A stretch of DNA of 25,564 nucleotides from a virus (IMGVR_UViG_3300010883_018296:1-25564), one strand, 5' to 3'; positions 1 to 7,516 are shown, counted from the first letter of the stretch. The notes: generated from the letters alone by a model not told the origin. Translations and numbers: made by a program.

Positions 1-89
1 AAGGATTTTTGTAATGCCATCATCACTGTTCCGACTGCTTGGTCCGAAAGTGTGAATTCGTTAAGATCTGTTGTTGTGTTTGTTGTCAT
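1..89 (-). CDS. N-terminal fragment of a phage hypothetical protein
   Basis: The first 29 codons of a minus-strand gene are present; the rest lies beyond the left edge. The ATG at 89-87 follows an AAGGAG ribosome binding site about 6 bases upstream, and the gene begins 14 bases after the RmlB-like stop, so it continues the same operon. The fragment starts MTTNTTTDLNEFTLSDQAVG and ends in VMMALQKS. I recall similar N-termini in small conserved proteins of T4-like marine phages, but cannot confirm this here. No function is assigned. Confidence 0.7.
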   Translation of the reverse strand, partial: MTTNTTTDLNEFTLSDQAVGTVMMALQKS

Positions 90-103
90 GGTTTGTTCTC
101 CTT

Positions 104-1069
104 TTACCATTTAAAATTTTGTTTATAATACTCTACTAATTTTGGAATTTCTTCATCAAAACTTTTTTTGTTATTCCACCCTAATGCTCTCAATTTTTCA
201 TCATTGAGAGCATAGCGAACATCTTGACCCTCTCTTACGTATGCTAAGTCAACATGTTCTACCCAATTATATTCGTTATTGAAGAAATTGTTAATCACTT
301 TTTTAACTGTGTCTTTATTTTTTTGTTGTAAGTTGCCAGCAACATTATATATTTCGTTTATTTGGCCTCTTTCTATAATTGTCACAACTGCTTCTGCTGT
401 GTCGTCTGCGTGTAACCAATTCCTAACTGGTTCCCCTGCATTGTGAAGTCTAATCTTCTTGCCCCTCTGTAGATGTTTTACAGATAGAGGTATAAGTTTT
501 TCTGGGTATTGTCCTTCTCCATAATTGTTTGTTGGGCGAAGAATGTTATATTGAATGCCGTATGTTCTTGCCCAAGCCAAGATCAGCATGTCTGCTGCTG
601 CTTTGGATGCTGAATATGGATTGCTGGGGCTTAGATGATCGGTCTCCGAGAAAGCCCCTTCGTCAATATCCCCATACACTTCATCAGTACTAAAGTGAAA
701 GAAAATCGGTTGGTTTACAATGTTGCTTGGCTTTCGTCGAATTAAATCTAAAAGATTTTTAACTCCATCAACATTTGTCCGCAAGAAATCTGTACTGTCA
801 ATAATACTATTTCCAACGTGTGATTCCGCTGCCACATTGATAACGTAATCGCAATCCGGTAAGAACTTCATATCACAAATATCTTGATTGACAAAAGTAA
901 AGTTTTCCTGCGTCATTGTATTGTAACTTCGAAACTCATAAAGAAAGTCTTCACTTGCAGCATAGGTCAAAGAATCTACGCCATAAACTCTCCAACCTCT
1001 CTCTAAACACTTGCGTGTAACATAGTTGCCTATTAATCCCAGGCAACCCGTAATTACCACTAACTTCAT
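104..1069 (-). CDS. rmlB: dTDP-glucose 4,6-dehydratase-like protein (RmlB family)
   Basis: This short-chain dehydrogenase probably converts an NDP-glucose, by family dTDP-glucose, to the 4-keto-6-deoxy sugar. It has an N-terminal NAD-binding glycine motif (GCLGLIG, residues 8-14), the RmlB signature AESHV (81-85), the catalytic T128-D129-E130 of STDEVYG, and Y152-xxx-K156. Near the end, REGQDVRYALN matches the RmlB pattern RPGHDxRYA. At 321 residues it is slightly shorter than usual RmlB (about 350). The ATG overlaps the cupin stop (TAATG) and follows AAGGGGG. Downstream enzymes for such a keto sugar are in the same operon: the DegT aminotransferase and the acetyltransferase. The substrate nucleotide is inferred; UDP-sugar dehydratases are the main alternative. 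Confidence 0.82.
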   Translation of the reverse strand: MKLVVITGCLGLIGNYVTRKCLERGWRVYGVDSLTYAASEDFLYEFRSYNTMTQENFTFVNQDICDMKFLPDCDYVINVAAESHVGNSIIDSTDFLRTNVDGVKNLLDLIRRKPSNIVNQPIFFHFSTDEVYGDIDEGAFSETDHLSPSNPYSASKAAADMLILAWARTYGIQYNILRPTNNYGEGQYPEKLIPLSVKHLQRGKKIRLHNAGEPVRNWLHADDTAEAVVTIIERGQINEIYNVAGNLQQKNKDTVKKVINNFFNNEYNWVEHVDLAYVREGQDVRYALNDEKLRALGWNNKKSFDEEIPKLVEYYKQNFKW

Positions 1070-1458
1070 TAATCCCCCTTGACGATTCGGTGTGAGTCGG
1101 AATCAAAATGTTCCGTTGAAAATTCGAACAATTCGGAATCTTCTAAAGCAATCATTTGGTGTCTAAGCCCTTGATAAATATAAAAGTTTTGTCCAGGCTC
1201 TAGTGTAATCTGCTCTGCTAAGTCGATATCATCATACTCAGAGAATTTAACTAACAGTTTCCCAGATTGCAAATAAAATACTTCGTCCTTTATCTTATGT
1301 TTATGCCAAGAACATCGCTTCCCTTTCTCAAAGAAAAGTAATTTACCACAGTACTCTTTCTTATTTACAATCCAGAGTTCATGACCCCATCCTTTCTTTA
1401 CAAACTTCATTTCTGGGGTTCTGTTTGCTGTCGGGTTATTGTTTAAAGAAATCGGCAT
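1069..1458 (-). CDS. Cupin-fold sugar isomerase/epimerase-like protein
   Basis: A 129-residue single-domain cupin. The sequence fits the cupin motif 1 spacing: G46-x5-H52-x-H54-x4-E59-x6-G, expected to bind a divalent metal. The second motif, around PGQNFYIYQGLRHQM, supplies another histidine. The region before motif 1 (GWGHELWIV) resembles small cupins related to the C-terminal domain of type II phosphomannose isomerase, common in capsule clusters. A sugar or nucleotide-sugar isomerase/epimerase role is likely; mannose-6-phosphate isomerase is only a possibility. I chose the ATG at 1458 because it follows AAGGGGG at good spacing; a GTG one codon earlier is also open. The start overlaps the HAD gene by 23 bases, suggesting coupled translation. 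Confidence 0.75.
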   Translation of the reverse strand: MPISLNNNPTANRTPEMKFVKKGWGHELWIVNKKEYCGKLLFFEKGKRCSWHKHKIKDEVFYLQSGKLLVKFSEYDDIDLAEQITLEPGQNFYIYQGLRHQMIALEDSELFEFSTEHFDSDSHRIVKGD

Positions 1459-1759
1459 CACTGACCCCCTTATCGTCTATGTATACATCTCCTGCTGGTT
1501 TCCCAAGCACTAAAAGATGATACTTGGCTCCCCATGAGTCTAATTGTTCTGCGGTCATGCTGTAAAACTCCTGTATTGCTCTGAGCGGATTGTTGTTGTA
1601 TCTTCCCATGCCTCTCGCTGTTTGATAGATTATAACGTGACCTAGGTCATATAATTCATTAATTTTTTCAATCCGCTCTTTGTTTGGTACTGATTCTGAA
1701 TAGTTGTTGTTCATTGCCTTGTCACATATTGTGCCATCAATGTCTACGACATACTTCAT
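1436..1759 (-). CDS. Small HAD-family phosphatase of glycan clusters
   Basis: A 107-residue HAD-superfamily protein without a large cap. Motif I is D6-I-D8-G-T (nucleophile and general acid), motif II is T47 in YQTARG, motif III is K87 in LGKP, and motif IV is D95-D96 in YIDDKG. It should remove phosphate from a small phosphorylated metabolite. Such short HADs occur in capsule and O-antigen clusters next to nucleotidyltransferases. Here it directly follows an RfaE2-like nucleotidyltransferase (ATGA overlap) and may act on a sugar bisphosphate such as heptose-1,7-bisphosphate, as GmhB does. It is much shorter than GmhB (about 190 residues), so that role is inference. An alternative is a sugar-acid or phosphonate phosphatase. 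Confidence 0.75.
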   Translation of the reverse strand: MKYVVDIDGTICDKAMNNNYSESVPNKERIEKINELYDLGHVIIYQTARGMGRYNNNPLRAIQEFYSMTAEQLDSWGAKYHLLVLGKPAGDVYIDDKGVSDADFFKQ

Positions 1760-2148
1760 TTTGTTGCCTCTAATATATTTGTTGTCGAATAGTTTCCAAT
1801 TCTGTCAAAGTACAGCAATTTCTTTGCTATTTCAGCGCCAACTACTGGCTTTCCTTTCCAATCAGAACCCACTATCATTATATCGATATCGTGTAACTTC
1901 AAGTTTTCCTTCAACTCCTCGTCTGTATCAAATGATACCACTTTATCAACTACTTGTAAAGACTCTAAAAAATATTTTCTATCTTCCATGCAATTGTATG
2001 GCCTTGAGTCTCCCTTTGCTTCCTTCACTCTTCTATCTGTATCGATACCAACAATTAAAAAATCTCCACTGCTTTTAGCATATGTCAATAATTCGACATG
2101 TCCTCTGTGTAGGATGTCAAAACAACCATTAACCCAAACGTTTCTCAT
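1756..2148 (-). CDS. RfaE2/TagD-like sugar-phosphate nucleotidyltransferase
   Basis: A 130-residue member of the cytidylyltransferase superfamily. The N-terminus NGCFDILHRGH (residues 7-17) carries the nucleotide-binding HxGH motif (H14-R-G-H17). GSDWKGKP and a C-terminal YSTTNIL match the RfaE domain II (heptose-1-phosphate adenylyltransferase) pattern. It likely joins a sugar 1-phosphate to AMP or CMP. I start at the ATG (2148) rather than a TTG at 2175, because the TTG would overlap the previous gene and add residues outside the domain. The ribosome binding site is weak, so translation may depend on the SDR stop 8 bases upstream. Pairing with the separate PfkB kinase (3357-4112) suggests a split HldE, as inference. 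Glycerol-3-phosphate cytidylyltransferase is the alternative. Confidence 0.8.
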   Translation of the reverse strand: MRNVWVNGCFDILHRGHVELLTYAKSSGDFLIVGIDTDRRVKEAKGDSRPYNCMEDRKYFLESLQVVDKVVSFDTDEELKENLKLHDIDIMIVGSDWKGKPVVGAEIAKKLLYFDRIGNYSTTNILEATK

Positions 2149-2156
2149 CTCACAGC

Positions 2157-3083
2157 CTAATAGTTTGCATGCCAAGGGTGATCAATAATTGAATACATTT
2201 CAATAAGTTGCTTAATACCGATATCTAAATCGTATTCACAATTATAACCAGTATTATATATTTTCTGACTGCTTACCGTATAATCTCTTTTGTCTGGATC
2301 TGTCGTAAACTCAGCTTTTATTATTTCTACTGGTAGATGACTTTGAATCTTCTGGGCTAATTGTAATTTATTCATATTAATCGCATCGTTGCCAACATTA
2401 AAAGTATCGTTCTTGAAAACACTCCAGTTATCAATGGCAAATTTAAAAGATCTGCATATATCCCATATATGCACATAATTTCTCATGAACTCACATTCAT
2501 AAAGAACCAGAACACGGTCTTTTATTGCTTTCAGCACGAAGTTGTTGACCAAAAGGTCTGTTCTAGGGCGTGTAGAAGGCCCGTAGACGGTCGCAAGACG
2601 ATAAGTACAGCAGTTCTCTGTGTTTCGGTAAACCGTCTCTGCATCGACCTTTGTGGTCCCGTAGAGGGATATGGGATTTAAAGGAAATTCTTCTGTAACA
2701 ACACTGCCTTCCGCATTAGTCCCATAACCTGAGTTGGTGCATGGGTATATGACCATTTGCTGTGACGACTTATTCTCCGCTATCCACTTGTTCGCCTCAT
2801 AGTTTATTTCTATGGCATCTTTAGGCATTCTATCGCAGAGAGGAAATCCCACTAGTGCTGCTAATGGAATTATAACGTCACATTTAGACATATACTGCTT
2901 CATAAGATTTGTATCTCGTACATCTCCTTTTATAAAATGAAAGTTATCTCTACCAACGTATCTTATAAGCGAAGTCTTGTCGTACATTAGATTGTCTATC
3001 ACAAAAACTTCATGCTCTGGTAATAAATGTTCTATCAGTTCACTTCCGATATATCCAGCGCCTCCGGTGATTAAAACTCTCAT
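2157..3083 (-). CDS. NAD-dependent sugar epimerase/dehydratase (extended SDR)
   Basis: A 308-residue extended short-chain dehydrogenase. Its Rossmann glycine motif is GGAGYIG (residues 7-13). The active-site segment PCTNSGYG (114-121) and Y141-GTT-K145 supply the Ser/Thr, Tyr and Lys. The substrate, a nucleotide sugar, cannot be read from sequence. I start at the ATG at 3083, which overlaps the previous stop (TAATG) and follows GGAAGG; an upstream extension to 3128 would put 15 residues before the fold. The position just before the RfaE2-like nucleotidyltransferase and HAD suggests it acts on the same sugar, in the place where HldD (ADP-heptose epimerase) would act. UDP-glucose 4-epimerase-like enzymes are equally possible. 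Confidence 0.8.
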   Translation of the reverse strand: MRVLITGGAGYIGSELIEHLLPEHEVFVIDNLMYDKTSLIRYVGRDNFHFIKGDVRDTNLMKQYMSKCDVIIPLAALVGFPLCDRMPKDAIEINYEANKWIAENKSSQQMVIYPCTNSGYGTNAEGSVVTEEFPLNPISLYGTTKVDAETVYRNTENCCTYRLATVYGPSTRPRTDLLVNNFVLKAIKDRVLVLYECEFMRNYVHIWDICRSFKFAIDNWSVFKNDTFNVGNDAINMNKLQLAQKIQSHLPVEIIKAEFTTDPDKRDYTVSSQKIYNTGYNCEYDLDIGIKQLIEMYSIIDHPWHANY

Positions 3084-3376
3084 TATCTTTTTACCTTCCC
3101 GATAATCATGTCTTTCAACATTATCCAATCACATATTTTTGCCAAAAGTGGTTTGCTCCAGGCAGCAGGTTTGTTTTTCTCGAAAAAAACATGTCCGGCC
3201 CAGGCGAAAGGGTATACTACAAATGGTGCCAACAACAAAGATAAAAGAGAATTGTTGTAACACCATACAATAAATAAGACAGTAGAGATTTGCCCTAATG
3301 CATGTAATCTTCTGTTCCACTTGTTTTGGTGTAGCGTTAGATAATATTCGTAATATTTATTCAGATTTTTGAACAA
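3083..3376 (-). CDS. DUF962/Mpo1-like membrane protein
   Basis: A 97-residue protein of the DUF962 (Mpo1-like) family. H16 lies in LTLHQN, N21 and H25 in NRRLHALG, and the segment AWAGHVFFEKNKPAAW (58-73) carries H62 and the family's EKNKPA signature. One or two hydrophobic stretches (about 29-38 and 44-60) predict membrane association. The yeast member Mpo1 is an iron-dependent dioxygenase in fatty-acid alpha-oxidation; the function of bacterial members is mostly unknown. The start is TTG, supported by AAGGAG six bases upstream, and it overlaps the kinase gene by 20 bases. Finding it inside a sugar-nucleotide operon of an apparent phage is unusual; a lipid or lipid-linked glycan role is speculation. 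Confidence 0.78.
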   Translation of the reverse strand: MFKNLNKYYEYYLTLHQNKWNRRLHALGQISTVLFIVWCYNNSLLSLLLAPFVVYPFAWAGHVFFEKNKPAAWSKPLLAKICDWIMLKDMIIGKVKR

Positions 3377-4112
3377 CGTTAACTCCTTTTTGCTGCACCA
3401 CTATTGTAGCACATTCATTGGCAAATATTAATGCGTCATCGACATTTTTTGTATGAAGGTACCTTGAAACAAACCCTGCGAGGAAAGTATCACCTGCACC
3501 AACTAAGTCTTTTATTTCTACTTCGTTAACAGTATAAGTTTTATTTTTATACTTACAACCTTTCGAACCCAGAGTGACAATCAAACTATCTTCATAAACA
3601 TACATTCTTTCTTGTATTTCTTTTTTAGTATTGTTATACTCTGGTTCGTTTATTTTGATCCACTTGCAATCCTCTGACCATCGGCCAAGTTTCTTTTTTG
3701 TATCCATAAACGTCAGTGGGTGGTAATAACAAATTTTTTCTATGTCAGTCTCTGACAAGAAGCCTTTATTGTAATCAGAGATAACAATCGCATCATACTG
3801 GCTAAGATATTTTTTAGTCAGCACTTTCTTGTCTACTCTCTTTATCCCGGCCTCATCAGAATCAATTCTTATAAAGATATGATTAGTCTGAGTATCCACA
3901 TATCTTGTTTTCTCAATCTCTTCTGCGTTGTGTACTATGTCACAATCAACACCTAAAGCCTTTAAATTATTAAAGACGTTAAGCGCCATTCCTCCGTTTC
4001 TTTTTTCCCGAGTTTTTACGAAAACAGGGACCGGGGCTTCGGGGGCTAATCGATTACACTTGCCGTAGACATAGACGTCTTCGCACACATCGCCTATCAC
4101 CAAGACTTTCAT
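3357..4112 (-). CDS. HldE-like PfkB-family sugar kinase (heptose kinase type)
   Basis: A 251-residue ribokinase/PfkB-family kinase. RLAPEAPVPV (residues 21-30) is close to the RISPEAPVPV signature of RfaE/HldE domain I, the D-glycero-beta-D-manno-heptose-7-phosphate kinase. The substrate-binding GG follows at 40-41, SDYNKG at 112-117, and the catalytic GAGD at 205-208 (base D208). HldE kinase domains usually have about 310-320 residues, so this is a compact version lacking the fused adenylyltransferase domain. A separate RfaE2-like protein is encoded three genes downstream. The ATG at 4112 overlaps the previous stop (TAATG); the open frame extends to a TTG at 4130, which has no better support. 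Heptose specificity is inferred from the signature only. Confidence 0.8.
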   Translation of the reverse strand: MKVLVIGDVCEDVYVYGKCNRLAPEAPVPVFVKTREKRNGGMALNVFNNLKALGVDCDIVHNAEEIEKTRYVDTQTNHIFIRIDSDEAGIKRVDKKVLTKKYLSQYDAIVISDYNKGFLSETDIEKICYYHPLTFMDTKKKLGRWSEDCKWIKINEPEYNNTKKEIQERMYVYEDSLIVTLGSKGCKYKNKTYTVNEVEIKDLVGAGDTFLAGFVSRYLHTKNVDDALIFANECATIVVQQKGVNVVQKSE

Positions 4113-4516
4113 TACCAGCTGATTTCCCAATCCTCAAAGTCTGCGGCTAAACAATCGATTTTATAGTCTTTCCGACCACCGACCACTTCTTGGATTTTAT
4201 TCTTTGCCGTATTTCTAATTCCGTTTAGGCCATGGGTCAACTCAAGATTATTACCATCTTTTATACCTTTACGATAATTTGACTCGTTATGCCAGATGTG
4301 GAGATTCATTTGTGAGAGCACAACTATTGCCCTGATTGTTTCGGCTGATACCTTTCCGTTTTGCTCATCTAGGCATAATTGTATGTCGTGTACAATATCT
4401 TGTATTTCTTGAGAATATTCCTCTTTGTGTTCTGATATAAACACCTCTTTTAGTTGCGCTATCGACAATCGATCAACCAATTCTGATAAAGTTGGCAGGT
4501 ATTTTCTATTTTTCAT
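4112..4516 (-). CDS. Conserved protein of unknown function in glycan cluster
   Basis: A 134-residue, soluble, mostly alpha-helical-looking protein. I do not recognise a characterised domain. Visible motifs are LPTLSELVDRLSI near the N-terminus, HIWHNESNYRKG in the middle, and HGLNGIRNTAKNK and DCLAADFEDW towards the C-terminus. The clustered H, N and W residues look like conserved binding positions and slightly resemble DUF4254-type proteins, but this is uncertain. The ATG overlaps the upstream epimerase gene by 11 bases, and the stop overlaps the kinase start (TAATG), so it is translationally linked to sugar-nucleotide enzymes. A role in sugar transfer or sugar-nucleotide metabolism is inferred from position only. 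Confidence 0.75.
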   Translation of the reverse strand: MKNRKYLPTLSELVDRLSIAQLKEVFISEHKEEYSQEIQDIVHDIQLCLDEQNGKVSAETIRAIVVLSQMNLHIWHNESNYRKGIKDGNNLELTHGLNGIRNTAKNKIQEVVGGRKDYKIDCLAADFEDWEISW

Positions 4517-5507
4517 TATCTAGTCTCCTTTTAATATCCTCGTAAACACACCTGAGACCCTCTGAGAGCGTGGTTTGGGCCTCCCAGCCTATCTCAGCCT
4601 TGATTTTTGAACAATCGCACCATTGGCCCCATATTAGCGTTTCTTTCGTGGTGTCATATTCAACTTCAATGTTTTTTTCAGATATATCAATAACTAAGTT
4701 TGCTATATCTTCAATTGTTACTCTAGATTGTTGTCCTACATTATACGGGCCTACGATCTGTTTGTTAACTAAATTTTCTACCATTGCTTTCGTTCCTGCA
4801 ACAGCATCATCAATATAGCAGTAGGAGCGGGTCTCCTTGCCTGTTCCCCAAACGCTAAAAGGTATAGCGGGGTGATTAATTGCTCTATTGGAGAAAACAG
4901 GTATTACTGAACCTGTCTCTAATTTGTAATCTTGATTTTTTCCATATATTCCAATGTATCTTGCAATTGCGACATTAAGTTCTGGGTTCTCGACACATGC
5001 TGCTAATATTTGTTTTTCTGCTATTAGTTTTGCCCACCCATATGTTAGTTCTGGATTCGCTGGGTATGCATGGTCTTCCTTTATTAATGGAGAGTCTGCT
5101 ACTCCTTGCAGTTCTATCGGGTAAACATGTGCAGAAGATGCATAAAAATAATACTTAATTTTATTTTTAATAACCGCATTTAAAACATTTGAGTCAATCT
5201 GCATGTTTGTGTCCATAACTTCGTATGGGTTGGATGTGTAAAACCCAATACCTCCAACCTTTGATGCAAGGTGGATCACAATATCAACGTTCTTGATTGT
5301 ATTTTCACAAAACTGTTTGTTTCTCAGGTCTTCTGTGTGCAATTCTGCTTTGTCAAGCGAGTTCCCTAGGTATTCAATCTTGCCTCTTTCAAGGTTGTCG
5401 ATTAAAACCAAATCCGACCCCTCGTTAATAAGATTTTCTACTAAGTTAGAGCCAATAAAACCAGCGGCTCCTGTTACTAACACTCTTTTATTTTTCCAGA
5501 AACTCAT
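4506..5507 (-). CDS. GDP-mannose 3,5-epimerase-like extended SDR
   Basis: A 333-residue NAD-dependent epimerase/dehydratase with the glycine motif GAAGFIG (13-19) and Y156-GWA-K160. The stretches HLASKVGGIGFYTSNP and NMQIDSNVLNA and the segment SSAHVYP resemble GDP-mannose 3,5-epimerase and the GDP-fucose synthase group. In GDP-mannose 3,5-epimerase the residue here written H127 is the catalytic Cys of SSAC; its replacement makes the exact reaction doubtful. The N-terminus MSFWKNKRVLVTG is nearly parallel to that of the preceding gene (MSYWENKKVLITG), suggesting an old tandem duplication. The ATG overlaps the fucose-synthase-like stop by 4 bases (ATGA). Best call: an epimerase/reductase on a GDP-hexose or related nucleotide sugar. 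Confidence 0.78.
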   Translation of the reverse strand: MSFWKNKRVLVTGAAGFIGSNLVENLINEGSDLVLIDNLERGKIEYLGNSLDKAELHTEDLRNKQFCENTIKNVDIVIHLASKVGGIGFYTSNPYEVMDTNMQIDSNVLNAVIKNKIKYYFYASSAHVYPIELQGVADSPLIKEDHAYPANPELTYGWAKLIAEKQILAACVENPELNVAIARYIGIYGKNQDYKLETGSVIPVFSNRAINHPAIPFSVWGTGKETRSYCYIDDAVAGTKAMVENLVNKQIVGPYNVGQQSRVTIEDIANLVIDISEKNIEVEYDTTKETLIWGQWCDCSKIKAEIGWEAQTTLSEGLRCVYEDIKRRLDNEK

Positions 5508-6460
5508 TCACCCTCTGTTCTATTATTGTTATACCAATTGATTGTTTTCTGTAGCCCTTCTTTTAAGGTCGTCGAAGGGACATAGCCAAGAGCGTTCTCG
5601 AATTTAGACATGTCATAGAATCTTCTAGGCTGTCCATCTGGTTTTGATGTATCCCAGACAATCTCTCCATTAAACTCAGTTAGTTGCCCAATTGTCTCGA
5701 CTAATTCTTTTACAGTTGTTTCGACACCTGTACCTAGATTGAAAGGGCCAGACTCATTAACTCTTTCTGCCATGTCAATAATTGCTTGTGCAGTATCTTG
5801 AGAATATAAGAACTCTCTGGAGGCTGTTCCAGTTCCCCAAACAACAACTTGTTTGTCACCTCGTTCTTTGGCCTCGATAAACTTTCTGATCAATGCTGGT
5901 ACCACATGAGACGTTTCTAGGTTAAAATTGTCATGAGGACCATATAAGTTGGCGGGCAAGAGAACAACAGAGTTAAACCCATATTGTTCCCTGTATGTCC
6001 AAGACTGGATTATGAGATTCTTTTTTGCCATAGAATAACCAATTGAGTTCTCATCGGGTAAGTCTCTCCAAAAATCCTCTTCTGAATAAGGGACTTCTAG
6101 AAGTTTTGGATAACCGCAACCTGCTGCTAATGCCACAACCTTCTCGCAACCTATACGATGGGCATGTTCTAAAACTAATGTGCCCATCATAATATTTTGG
6201 TAGAAAAAATCTCCTGGGGCTGCCTTGTTTGCTCCGATCCCGCCCACTTTGCCAGCCAAGTGTAACACTACGTCTGGTTTGTGTGTATTAAAGTAATTCT
6301 CAACTTGTATTTCTTTTGTTAGATCACAATCTTTTCGGTTGGGTACCAAAAGTTCTATGTTTTCTGTTTCTTGTTTTTTCTTGAATAGTTCAACTAGGTT
6401 ATTGCCCACGAATCCGTGGCCACCCGTTATGAGTACTTTTTTATTTTCCCAATACGACAT
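5504..6460 (-). CDS. fcl: GDP-L-fucose synthase-like epimerase/reductase
   Basis: A 318-residue SDR resembling GDP-4-keto-6-deoxymannose 3,5-epimerase-4-reductase, the last step to GDP-L-fucose. It shows GGHGFVG (13-19), the family segment HLAGKVGGIGANKAAP (67-82), C115 in GCGYP, Y142-SMA-K146, the LLPANLYGPHDNFN run, and H185 in TSHVVPAL. These match the Cys, Tyr, Lys and His of the family's active site. The usual S-S-C context is A-G-C here. The ATG follows AAGGAG and lies one base after the previous stop. A GT11 fucosyltransferase-like gene lies four genes upstream in the operon, consistent with fucose transfer. A GDP-mannose 4,6-dehydratase, needed to feed it, is not visible. Confidence 0.8.
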   Translation of the reverse strand: MSYWENKKVLITGGHGFVGNNLVELFKKKQETENIELLVPNRKDCDLTKEIQVENYFNTHKPDVVLHLAGKVGGIGANKAAPGDFFYQNIMMGTLVLEHAHRIGCEKVVALAAGCGYPKLLEVPYSEEDFWRDLPDENSIGYSMAKKNLIIQSWTYREQYGFNSVVLLPANLYGPHDNFNLETSHVVPALIRKFIEAKERGDKQVVVWGTGTASREFLYSQDTAQAIIDMAERVNESGPFNLGTGVETTVKELVETIGQLTEFNGEIVWDTSKPDGQPRRFYDMSKFENALGYVPSTTLKEGLQKTINWYNNNRTEGE

Positions 6461-6461
6461 T

Positions 6462-7463
6462 CTATCTCCTTGTCTCTTTTATCATTCTCTTGAGCAACGC
6501 TTCAGTTGTATAATTATTATACGCTTTTTTGAATGCATTTTCAACTATATGTTCATATTTTTCCCAGTTCGTCGTTGTTTCGTGAATTAAATCTGGTAAT
6601 TCTTCGTTTGAATCAAAGTATATGAACTCTTTGTCCGGTTCATACCAATATTCAATCGCATTCCATGGGTCGCGTTTAACTAACATCAACATTTTAAATA
6701 AACCTGCTTCTGTTATTCGTGGTTTAACTTGGCAGGCTATTTGTTCTTCAATATTCGAAAATGCCTTATTGTCTTCCCAGCCATCGTATTGCTTTATACT
6801 GTCAAGATGTTTCTTGTGAAGATATAATTGGTTATAAATTGGGATAACCTTTGTTTGACTTAAGATTTTCCATTTTTCAAAAGTGTGCACATTCTTTCTA
6901 TTAACTGGTACGTTATCGTGCATCTTAAATACTTCTTCTTCAGATACTGATTCATTGGGGTGCCAGTGTTGATACCCTAAAGTGAAGAAATTATATTTAA
7001 ACCCCTTCATCGCGTTAACAGCATCTACGTGGTCGCGACCGCAAATAGATCCATAAAACACAGTATCATATATTTTTTCACTTGAAATCACGTTTTTTTC
7101 TTCTATCGGAAAGAGTACTCTCTTGAATTTTTCTTTTCCATCAAAATATTTTTTATTAGCCCAGTCGGCGGTATATGGGCAAATAGAGTATATGTCAGTA
7201 AATGCGTTGTCTAAATCAAACGAACGCATTCCTATTCTCTGAGGCTGATTGAAAGAACAAGGAAGTTCTCCATTGAAATAAATCCTCTTATCTAAGTTTA
7301 ACTCTGCTAGTGCTGCACGTAATTCTTCGTTCCACATGGCTTGATACCCGATACTTAAAACTGTATCTTTTATATCGTTATAATTGTTCATATGCTCTTC
7401 AAAATTAAAATAAGTGACAATACAATCACTGTAATTTCCTGACATATCTATTAATAATTTCAT
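6462..7463 (-). CDS. GT-B glycosyltransferase (group 1 / CgeB-like C-terminus)
   Basis: A 333-residue protein whose C-terminal third fits the CgeB-like 'glycosyl transferases group 1' pattern. CQVKPRITEAGLFKMLMLVKR is followed by an acidic stretch (PDKEFIYFDSNEELPDLI) and a helical tail (KKAYNNYTTEALLKRM); in this family these regions bind the nucleotide-sugar donor and close the fold. The N-terminal half is not recognisable. It probably transfers a sugar to the growing glycan in the cytoplasm; donor and acceptor are unknown. The ATG at 7463 follows AGAGGG at good spacing. The 49-base gap upstream is filled by a tiny open frame (7460-7516). Confidence 0.65.
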   Translation of the reverse strand: MKLLIDMSGNYSDCIVTYFNFEEHMNNYNDIKDTVLSIGYQAMWNEELRAALAELNLDKRIYFNGELPCSFNQPQRIGMRSFDLDNAFTDIYSICPYTADWANKKYFDGKEKFKRVLFPIEEKNVISSEKIYDTVFYGSICGRDHVDAVNAMKGFKYNFFTLGYQHWHPNESVSEEEVFKMHDNVPVNRKNVHTFEKWKILSQTKVIPIYNQLYLHKKHLDSIKQYDGWEDNKAFSNIEEQIACQVKPRITEAGLFKMLMLVKRDPWNAIEYWYEPDKEFIYFDSNEELPDLIHETTTNWEKYEHIVENAFKKAYNNYTTEALLKRMIKETRR

Positions 7464-7516
7464 TTTTCCCTCTGTTGTTCTGCGATCAGTTCTAGTTCGT
7501 ACACATCTTGTATCAC
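7460..7516 (-). other. Possible 18-residue coupling ORF between two genes
   Basis: A GTG-initiated frame of 18 codons plus TGA (translation MIQDVYELELIAEQQREK) spans the gap between the FkbM-type gene and the next glycosyltransferase. Its GTG overlaps the upstream TGA (GTGA), and its own TGA overlaps the downstream ATG (ATGA). No good ribosome binding site precedes it. It could carry terminating ribosomes across the gap or be a chance frame; the perfect double overlap is the only evidence. Confidence 0.25.

Noticed and set aside
1704-2188. Plus-strand frames of 124 and 66 codons opposite the nucleotidyltransferase
   Set aside because: Shadow frames of a conserved minus-strand gene; composition is hydrophobic and Ser/Leu-rich as expected for antisense of AT-rich genes.
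3084-3128. Longer start for the SDR gene (15 extra residues)
   Set aside because: The ATG at 3083 begins directly at the Rossmann strand, has GGAAGG upstream and overlaps the previous stop.
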